DNA from: Chara braunii
Lineage: Eukaryota; Streptophyta; Charophyceae; Charales; Characeae
DNA length: 36,272 nucleotides
Direction: 5' to 3'
Assembly: GCA_003427395.1 (NCBI GenBank)
Contig: BFEA01000570.1
Location: forward strand, 349,221 to 385,492
In this document: one piece after another, positions 30,586-36,272 of the stretch
Layout of the letters: every line of letters starts with the position of its first letter
Numbering within the stretch: the first letter of the stretch is position 1
Position numbers and translations under genes: made by a program
The notes under the pieces: model-generated
What the model was told of the DNA's origin: nothing
The model's database searches: none
Seen by the model: the letters and a program-made list of their open reading frames with translations, nothing else

Positions 30586-31017
30586 AGGAGCTAGGACATC
30601 GTTTATTGGACACAACCCTAAATTGCGAGTGGACAGAAGCCCCTTTTTTCAAAAGCACATTTCTGCCACGCCTCACGAATTGTCACGACACGTGATTGCC
30701 TAGCGCTGCTAGCCTTTTCCAACGGGGACAGTGAGCCTTTACACGCCCCCGTGTTAACTGGAAGCGCTTTTTCCCGATGGCTGGGCCATCCACTGGGGGT
30801 CTGAAGAATAGGAGAAACTACAGGGATTAAAGGGCCACAGCTTGTGAAAGACATACAACTGCTTGTCGGGGAGCTAGATGTGCAGATTCGCTTAGCCGCT
30901 ACTACTAGAGTGCACAGTGAGCAGGGAGCTTACCCTGGATGTTGGGAAAGGGGAGTTGGGGCTGAGTATGCAGGACTCGCATCACTGCAACTGGGTGAGC
31001 CCGTAGAAAGCCAAGGC
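30586..31017. other. no gene seen
   Basis: Unique-looking sequence up to the plastid junction; only short ORFs. Confidence 0.4.
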
Positions 31018-31018
31018 G

Positions 31019-31217
31019 AAAAAAAACACTGCTTATGCTGCTCAAATTGCTACTGAAAATGCAATCAAACAATGGACAAATCGAAATACCAAACAAGTTG
31101 AAGTGATGATGAGTGGACCAGGGATAGGAAACTGCATTAGGTGCTATTAGAAATAGTAGGGTAATCCTTAACTTTATAAGAGACGTTACTCCTATACCTC
31201 ATAATGGTTGTAGGCCT
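31019..31217 (+). pseudogene. rps11: plastid rps11 fragment (30S ribosomal protein S11), frameshifted
   Basis: The C-terminal half of ribosomal protein S11 is recognisable: [23 protein letters not shown], then after a frame change [20 protein letters not shown]11 normally lines the mRNA path in the small ribosomal subunit. Comparison with the usual GPGxGRDTALRAI motif suggests loss of about 5 nt near 31125, where the Arg-Asp codons should be. The fragment stops at the conserved GCRP, before the last few basic residues, and runs directly into unrelated plastid sequence. It begins abruptly at 31019 after non-plastid DNA. Confidence 0.8.
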
Positions 31218-31273
31218 GCTATGTTTCTACTACAGCAGGTCGAGTAATATTTAACCAACAACTAAGATCTGTT
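31218..31273 (+). pseudogene. rpoC1: probable plastid rpoC1 C-terminal fragment
   Basis: The frame from 31220 reads [17 protein letters not shown], which resembles the TT-x-GR-x motif near the end of the plastid and cyanobacterial RNA polymerase subunit encoded by rpoC1 (beta-prime N-terminal part). Only about 17 codons are present, fused directly to the rps11 fragment at a CCTGCTAT junction. The identification is from motif memory over a short stretch, so it is tentative; another polymerase-subunit region is possible. Confidence 0.45.
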
Positions 31274-31575
31274 TTTTTTTTTTAAATTGATTACTAAGAT
31301 TTACATCAGAAAAAAAAAAGAATATATGAGTTTATCAATCAATCCAATGAATGAGAAAATTATATGTGATATTCAGATATAGTAAAATAATAATAGATAT
31401 GTTGAAACGTTTATTTGTGAAATTCAATATGATGCAAATCTNAGTAATACAAATTGTAAAAAACTAGAATAAAAAATCAATAAAATACTAAAAAAATAGT
31501 AGATAAAATAAAAATACACATATTGTAAATATATACATACTATATAGATATTGTAAATATAATGAAATGAAATAT
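31274..31575. other. AT-rich spacer, probably plastid intergenic DNA
   Basis: Strongly AT-rich with A- and T-runs, one ambiguous base (31442) and no ORF. It leads directly into the atpB start, as an atpB upstream region would. Its assignment is by position and composition only. Confidence 0.5.
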
Positions 31576-32146
31576 ATGACAACTGTAAATTTAGATCTGA
31601 AAAATTCTCTAGTTGCGGAAAAAAAGATAGGAAAGATTACTGTCCCGTCGGCTAGCTCAGTAGGTTTCATGCCTGAGCGGCACCGCGTAGGTGTTGGGTT
31701 CTATTCCTGTTGCCGTCACTCTCAGTGGCCTGAAGGATTGGTGGCCACGACCAATCAAGACTGGTAACTCGCTGGGGCGAGTTGTGCCGCCCTGTAACCC
31801 ATTGCAATAGGGGAGCATCGGGCCAAGTGGAAGTGGCTGCTCAGGTCCTGTTGCGGCCAGTCGGGACACACCCAATACACATCCAATAAAAGAGCTCTCA
31901 GGTTGAGTTCTTAGTCAGAATCATTATAGCTGACATTGATAATTACGATGCTTATTAGGGTTGAGACCCTCAATTTCACGATATTTCCAGAGACAAAAAA
32001 ACTCTCAACATACCTGTCACAACATAAGCTCCATAAGGAAGCTCAATAAGTCATGATCATGATATATAATCTACAATAATAACTTCCATTACAATCTCGA
32101 ATTACTCCGGGCCGGTCACCTGTGGATATATCTCAAGACTATCGCC

Positions 32147-32182
<36 letters not shown>

Positions 32183-32238
32183 TAGGAAAGATTACTCAAA
32201 TTATTGGACCTGTTATGGATATTTCTTTCTTGCCAGGA
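31576..32238 (+). pseudogene. atpB: plastid atpB 5' fragment (ATP synthase CF1 beta), split by a SINE
   Basis: The first part (31576-31641) reads MTTVNLDLKNSLVAEKKIGK then IT. The second (32181-32238) repeats KIGKIT-type sequence and continues QIIGPVMDISFLPG before homology stops. Together they give about 36 codons of the N-terminus of the plastid ATP synthase beta subunit, which in life forms catalytic sites of CF1 on the thylakoid. The nucleotide-binding domains are absent. Two in-frame ATGs precede (31567, 31576); the second better matches the usual start. The interruption is the SINE at 31642-32180, flanked by a duplication of atpB codons. Confidence 0.8.
31642..32180 (+). mobile_element. 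tRNA-derived SINE with poly(A) tail and target-site duplication
   Basis: The element begins GTCCCGTCGGCTAGCTCAG. It has a perfect A box (TAGCTCAGTAGG, 31653-31664) and a near-consensus B box (GGTTCTATTCC, near 31698). A tRNA-unrelated body of about 430 bp follows, then A30 (32151-32180). The sequence before it (GATAGGAAAGATTACT, 31626-31641) is repeated exactly after the tail (32181-32196), extended by As that merge with the tail. This is the hallmark of LINE-driven retroposition. The RNA would be made by polymerase III and needs a LINE reverse transcriptase. At 539 bp it is long for a SINE. Confidence 0.88.
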
Positions 32239-32368
32239 CTGTGTTTTTTTTTCTTTCTCTGTTGCTTTGCCACTTGTTATCACGACAATGGGATTGTAGG
32301 CATATATGACCCTGCAACATTGTTTGTGAGTCAGTTACGCCAGAGCCAGTTGATTGTTATTGGCTTAA

Positions 32369-32545
32369 ACCACTAGTACTTCCGAGGCACTTTTGCACAA
32401 GGCTAAAAGTGCCCTGCACGCCAAACCTCGCCGAACGGTCATCGCAACAATTTTATTTTTCTTTTGGCTGGCACTGCCAGCCATTGTGGTCAGGTAGCCC
32501 CAAGCCCGAAAGTTGCGGCGCGCGCACGACAAGGGCTTGCGGCCG
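32369..32545. mobile_element. MITE family member, right end missing
   Basis: The left terminus CTTAAACCACTAGTACTTCC fits the TTAA family. The body (GCCCTGCACGCC, GCACTGCCAGCCATTGTGG, CCCGAAAGTTGCGGC) matches 14892-15092. No right terminus is seen; a 42-bp inverted repeat starts at 32561 instead. Confidence 0.6.
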
Positions 32546-32560
32546 ATGTATGGGTCATCT

Positions 32561-32671
32561 CTACCTTCTTCCCCCGAATACAACGTACGGTCATTATAGC
32601 TGTATTTGAAGCACCTTTCAGTCTAGATCCAGCTATAATGACCGTACGTTGTATTCGGGGGAAGAAGGTAG
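32561..32671. repeat. perfect 42-bp inverted repeat with 27-bp spacer
   Basis: 32561-32602 and 32630-32671 are exact reverse complements over all 42 bases (outer part CTACCTTCTTCCCCCGAATA, inner part ending TCATTATAGCTG). Perfect identity suggests recent formation or gene conversion. It would extrude as a hairpin. ORFs on both strands across it are shadows of the palindrome. Confidence 0.97.
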
Positions 32672-32844
32672 CTGAAGACTGTTGTTGTGCCATTGCCACC
32701 CCGACTTCCACAGGTATTGCATCACTCTCATATCACATGGTGCCTCCACGTCTTGTAAGGCAGGTAAGATTCGCCTCCGGTCACGAATAAAGGACCTTAC
32801 AACCTCCAGCTTCGCATCGTCAAAGCTTTCTTCTGCTCTTCACC

Positions 32845-32940
32845 TTTTTTTTTTTTTTTTTTTTTAACAAAAACAAAGCTCCATCTATTGGTGGGGAGCA
32901 ACACCTGCTGGAAACCGGGTCCAGCGGCCCATAGATACAA
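32845..32940 (-). mobile_element. 3' end of a retroelement on the minus strand
   Basis: T21 at 32845-32865 is a poly(A) tail on the minus strand. Next to it, 32881-32937 is the reverse complement of 29881-29937 with a handful of differences. The motif AACCGGG(T/C)CCAGCG recurs at 32913 and 32971 and, as AAACCGGGTCCAG, near 35058. Confidence 0.6.
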
Positions 32941-33350
32941 CCATATCCTCACAAATTGGCACGGACTGGGAACCGGGCCCAGCGTCCCATAACGAGTACA
33001 TTAAGAAAACTCATCAGAAAATTTCATGCAAATGAGGCTGGGAACCTACTAGAAAAACCAATTGGCCTAAGAATGAAATTTGAAAATTGAGATACCGGGG
33101 CCATTACCCGACTTTGGCTCAGAGAATTAGAGCTACTTCAGACATATCTATGACAACTTCATGATTCAGAAACGACTCAGAAGAACCCCCATCAATCCAC
33201 TTTACCTCACTGAGTCTCCGGCAAGACTGACTGCAGCGGAGCCACCATCTCAGCTGCTGCTATACCATACTACCATCCTGCCAGCTAGCCCCCTTACTGG
33301 TAGGACGCGTGATAACCCACCATCTTTCCCACTCACCACTCCATGCTGCT
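32941..33350. other. no gene seen
   Basis: Likely continues the minus-strand retroelement for some distance. No ORF of substance. Confidence 0.35.
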
Positions 33351-33443
33351 GTGCAACAGTTCTGTCTTCGTCATCGTGAGGGAGGTCCCGGAAGACCAAC
33401 AAGTGCAACAGTCTTGTCTTCGTCATCGAAAGGGAGGTCCCGG
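33351..33443. repeat. 52-bp tandem duplication
   Basis: GTGCAACAGT, TCTTCGTCATCG and GGGAGGTCCCGG occur in order at 33351 and again at 33403, with a few substitutions. Confidence 0.9.
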
Positions 33444-34322
33444 GTACTTTCTAATGAAGTCAGCTGACCACGGCCGGTACCCATCGGGACTCCACTCAAT
33501 GCCAATCGCATCCCTTCTGAACCACCCCCATCATAACCCCCTTCATCCTCCCCAACTCCGTCCTAGTAAAGGGTTCGAAAGACCATATCCTCAGCACGAG
33601 CCAGACACAATCCTCATCCTGCAATCTCCTGCCCCCTCAGAGATTCCAGTCTCCGTCATCGAGAGGGTAAGCCAGCGCTGCCTGAGGCCAATCGCACCAG
33701 GATGATCCCTCATCAGCCGGTACCCATCCGGCAGCTAAGCTGCCCGATGCCAATCGCATCTAATGAAAAATCCCCCAGCCGGTACCCCTCAGACGACCTG
33801 ATTCAACCTTCTCTCCGTCCTCACAAAGAGTCATCTCGTGCCCTTTGCCCTCCACCTTGAACAGATCCCCCAAAACCCAACAGAACCTCCACTCGCCTGT
33901 CCCCCCTTCTGCTCTTCACCAACACTGCGTGTTTGTTAATATTCCCCGTAGACCCTGCGGAAAACATTCGCTTTCCAGCTTTCACATGGGTTGTTCAACC
34001 CCTTCTTAGCAAGCACCCTGAAACAATTACTCAAGCAACTAATAACAACATCAACCATGCTTGGAGCTACGAATGGCCAACCCCTCAACCTCAGTAGTGC
34101 GGCGCCATCCTTCCACCTGTGACATCCATTGCCCACCTGGAAACAAAAGAGCATCCAGACCTCAGCAGCATCTAGAGGAAAAATCTATTACGGGGTCCAA
34201 AAAGCCTCCTCAGTCAGCACTCCATGGCAACCCTTCATCATATGAGCATTGTACCGCTAGTGGCTCACTGATTTCCTCCAACAGCCACCTGTGATTTTCT
34301 GTGTCCACCATTCTCAGCAACA
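33444..34322. other. no gene; scattered copies of a GGTACCCATC word
   Basis: CCGGTACCCATC followed by GATGCCAATCGCATC-type sequence occurs near 33474, 33718 and, decayed, 33780. No coding exon was identified; ORFs are Ser/Pro-rich. Confidence 0.4.
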
Positions 34323-34475
34323 TTGAATAGCAAGTGCCTCTAGTGCTTCTAGTGCTTGAATAGAAAGTGCTTCTAGTGCATTAGTGCTTGAATAGCAAGT
34401 GCTTCTAGTGTTGAATAGCAAGTGCTTCTCATGCTTGAATCGCAACTGCCTCTCCTGCTTGAATAACAAGTGCTT
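34323..34475. repeat. degenerate tandem repeat of about 24-30 bp
   Basis: TTGAATAGCAAGTGCTTCTA and variants recur about six times with interspersed AGTGCTTC words. Confidence 0.9.
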
Positions 34476-34480
34476 CTGGT

Positions 34481-35096
34481 ACTCCAGTCAATTCGGCAGG
34501 GAAGATGGGAGGGACATGCAGTCAACCTCTGTCAATGGTCTTTTTTTCTTTCGAACCTTTTATTATTCCGGGCCCAGTGCCCAAGGCAAATATACAGTTC
34601 ACCATATGCAGTGGTCGCAGGTCCTCCAACCTTACACCTCAGGTGGAGCCGCACCCGTGTAAAGAATGAAAGAACATAAAAAGTTCCAAACGACTTTAAT
34701 CCCTTCAAGAAAATCTAGGACTAGACACTCTAGGACTACACACTATGTACTTAGGCAAAATCGAGGTCGCTGCCGAAAGTGACCATAAGAAACATTTTTG
34801 AAAGCAATTGTCTTTTTTTTTTCCCGTTGTTACCAGACTTTTGGCGCTCTCTGGGTTCTCGTGTGCGGTATTTTGGTACCACCTCGAGATTACTTTCCTA
34901 TCATTGCCGCCCTTTTGGTTTCGCTTGTACGTTTTTTTTTTTTTTTTAAAAAGAAGTTGCAGTTTGTACTATAGAAAATTGGAGAACTGAGGCCGGGAAT
35001 CCCTCAACATCTCAACCCGGAATTCCTGGGACCAATACCCAGTTTAGGCTTTACTGGAAACCGGGTCCAGTGTATTTCGGCGCCACCTCGAGTTAG
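34481..35096. other. no gene; T-rich runs
   Basis: T-runs at 34812-34822 and about 34931-34947 could be ends of minus-strand retroelements. CCACCTCGAG near 34881 recurs at 35083, so part of this stretch belongs with the repeats that follow. Confidence 0.4.
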
Positions 35097-35182
35097 TTTC
35101 CTATTTTGCCATTGGCGAACCATTGAGGCTTCCCTGTTGGTTTCCTATTTTGCCATTGGCGGACCACCGAGGCGTCCCTGGG
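35097..35182. repeat. 44-bp tandem duplication
   Basis: TTTCCTATTTTGCCATTGGC starts at 35097 and 35141. Each copy continues GAACCATTGAGGC / GGACCACCGAGGC and TTCCCTG / GTCCCTG. Confidence 0.92.
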
Positions 35183-35341
35183 CTCGGTCCCACTTGCTCA
35201 TTTTCGTTGTAGGAGGCTACCACGAAACGACTGGCGGGCGTCTAGGGACCATCGATTTCGTCAATCCATGGTCCTAAGGCGCCCGCCATTCTCTTCGTGA
35301 TAGCCTTCTACAACGAAAATGCGCAGGTGGGTCCCAGCCCC
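35180..35341. mobile_element. imperfect foldback, arms about 73 nt, loop 15 nt
   Basis: The arm 35180-35252 pairs with 35268-35341. Well-paired blocks include CATTTTCGTTGTAG(G/A)AGGCTA, CACGAA, TGGCGGGCG and GGACCAT. Mismatches are scattered rather than clustered. It could be a MITE or a precursor-like hairpin. Confidence 0.75.
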
Positions 35342-35619
35342 TGTTTATCATTTTTTCATTTTTGGCGCCACGAGCGAGTCACGAAACGCTTTTCCCGCCG
35401 TTGCCAGCGACCCCGCCGTTATCAGCGAGTCACGAAAACGGAGGGGGTTTGGTTTTTCGCTATGGGCGGGCTCTTTTTTCTCTCTTCCGCCGAGTTCCGC
35501 GGCCCCACGTTTTAGACTGGGGGAGATATGAGGGTGATTTGACCAAGAACCACGAACAGTCACAGTCGTGCCGTCCCTTATAACCCCCAACCAAACGGGA
35601 TAGGTTCGACTATTCACCA

Positions 35620-35627
35620 CTATATAG
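35620..35627 (+). promoter_or_regulatory. TATA box upstream of ORF at 35747
   Basis: CTATATAG lies 127 bp before the ATG in a context (CACTATATAGCC) close to plant TATA boxes. Transcription from about 35650 would give a leader of roughly 95 nt. Confidence 0.5.
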
Positions 35628-35746
35628 CCTTGTCGTCGCTAAACTCTGGAACCAAACCAAACCGAACCGGAGTACTTTCAGATATCCATATCCACCATAG
35701 TTTTGCTTCACTCGAGGGAGGGTCGGTGATTGGTTGGTGATTGGCG

Positions 35747-36184
35747 ATGGCAGCGGCATCAGCAGCGCAGTGTTCTCTGGACGCTGTGGGGGCGAATTTT
35801 CCTCAGCGTGTGCGATTGCAGGGAGGCGCTCCTGCAGAGCACGTGCAGGACAAGGGCAGCACGTGGCGTTTCTGTGTGTCCCAATGCCGGCGCAAAGAAG
35901 TCTTAGGCCGCCACGTGTCCACGGCAGCGAAGATGGGTTCGTCCACGTGGCGTTCTCCTCCGCGCGAGCGACGAGGGATCGAACGGCCGGGAATGCTGCA
36001 GGTGGGTTCTGAGACGGAAGATACGCTCACAGGACGACAGCGACTGGGGCGAAGCGGGGGGTATCGAGCAATCACGCAACCAAAGACACAGCATCGGCGC
36101 CGCCCACTGGGTAAGATCGGAGCCACCGTAAGCATCCACCGAATGATCCTTCCACTGATCGCTCGGCATGTGCCACATGCCTGA
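35747..36184 (+). CDS. candidate start of a nuclear gene, possible organelle-targeted product
   Basis: The ATG at 35747 (GGCGATGGCAGCG, a favourable plant context) opens MAAASAAQCSLDAVGANF. The first 85 residues are rich in Ala, Ser, Arg and Gln with few acidic residues, as in plastid or mitochondrial transit peptides. The frame runs to TGA at 36182 (145 codons). Two donor-like sites suggest it is exon 1 of a longer gene: CTGCAG before GTGGGT at 36002 (phase 0), and CACTGG before GTAAGA at 36111. STWRF and SSTWRSPP hint at a small internal duplication. A TATA box lies 127 bp upstream. Another plus-strand frame is also open (35734-36012), so the GC-rich composition weakens the call. No family recognised. 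Confidence 0.38.
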   Translation: MAAASAAQCSLDAVGANFPQRVRLQGGAPAEHVQDKGSTWRFCVSQCRRKEVLGRHVSTAAKMGSSTWRSPPRERRGIERPGMLQVGSETEDTLTGRQRLGRSGGYRAITQPKTQHRRRPLGKIGATVSIHRMILPLIARHVPHA

Positions 36185-36272
36185 GAAATCGAATGCTGAT
36201 GAACGATTTCTCCGGGGTGACTGCTTTTGATGATGACGATGTCCATGGTGAAGCAGACACACACACAAATAC

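Larger units (their letters stand above)
31018..32238 (+). other. plastid DNA insert (NUPT), composite, split by a SINE
   Basis: Three plastid-type segments lie in the same orientation: rps11 C-terminal half (31019-31217), an rpoC1-like end (31218-31273), and an AT-rich spacer plus the start of atpB (31274-31641 and 32197-32238). These genes belong to separate operons in the plastomes of green plants, so the insert was assembled from pieces or rearranged after arrival. The genes are truncated and frameshifted, which rules out live plastid DNA. AT content rises sharply in 31274-31575 compared with the flanks. Confidence 0.75.

Noticed and set aside
31018-32238. Functional rps11, rpoC1 or atpB genes
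   Set aside because: All are short fragments, rps11 is frameshifted, and atpB is split by a SINE and ends after about 36 codons.
32122-32376. 84-codon ORF with poly-Lys
   Set aside because: It is a read-through from the SINE tail (A30) into the atpB fragment and beyond, not a gene.

Overview
The window looks like intergenic, repeat-dominated nuclear DNA of a photosynthetic eukaryote. The reasons are a long decayed LINE with a poly(A) tail, tRNA-derived SINE heads, dense (GA)n and (GT)n microsatellites, intron-like splice signals, and an inserted piece of plastid DNA carrying parts of rps11, apparently rpoC1, and atpB. The plastid piece and the plant-style LINE point to the green lineage. A streptophyte alga such as Chara would fit, but that is a guess and the sequence alone cannot prove it. 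No bacterial-style operon, CRISPR array, rRNA gene or intact transposase was seen.

Layout. 1-6.6 kb is GC-rich, microsatellite-rich sequence with a possible first exon (164-217), a tRNA-like SINE head on the minus strand (1660-1745), TATA-like sites and one 260-codon ORF (3585-4367). 7.1-8.27 kb is a T-poor minisatellite built on pentamers, with 100-bp and 52-bp higher-order units. 8.9-9.43 kb is a triplicated unit of about 175 bp, each copy with an AT-rich palindrome; a fourth copy lies at 1.75 kb. 9.77-10.26 kb holds two exon-like segments that splice in phase. 11.5-13.9 kb holds two diverged copies of a CAG/GCA-rich repeat, each ending in (GT)n, with minisatellites between them. 16.5-17.8 kb and 21.1-21.6 kb are long polypyrimidine and polypurine tracts. 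18.49-18.98 kb is a second candidate spliced gene end. 19.1-19.7 kb is a large inverted repeat around a 245-N assembly gap.

21.7-29.48 kb is one plus-strand LINE: a broken ORF1, then ORF2 with AP-endonuclease, reverse transcriptase and a Cys-His zinc finger, then poly(A). ORF2 carries 16 in-frame stops and at least two frameshifts, so it is dead. 29.5-33 kb is a nest of small elements: two further retroelement 3' ends in opposite orientation, TTAA-bordered MITEs, a perfect 42-bp inverted repeat, and the plastid insert. The plastid insert was later split by a SINE with a clean target-site duplication, which gives an order of events.

33-36.27 kb has short tandem duplications, a foldback of about 160 bp, and at the right edge a TATA box followed by an ORF (from 35747) that could be the start of a real nuclear gene. 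The most informative finds are the SINE inside composite plastid DNA, the TTAA-bordered MITE family, the two in-phase spliced candidates and the higher-order minisatellite. All gene calls other than the LINE and plastid fragments are tentative.
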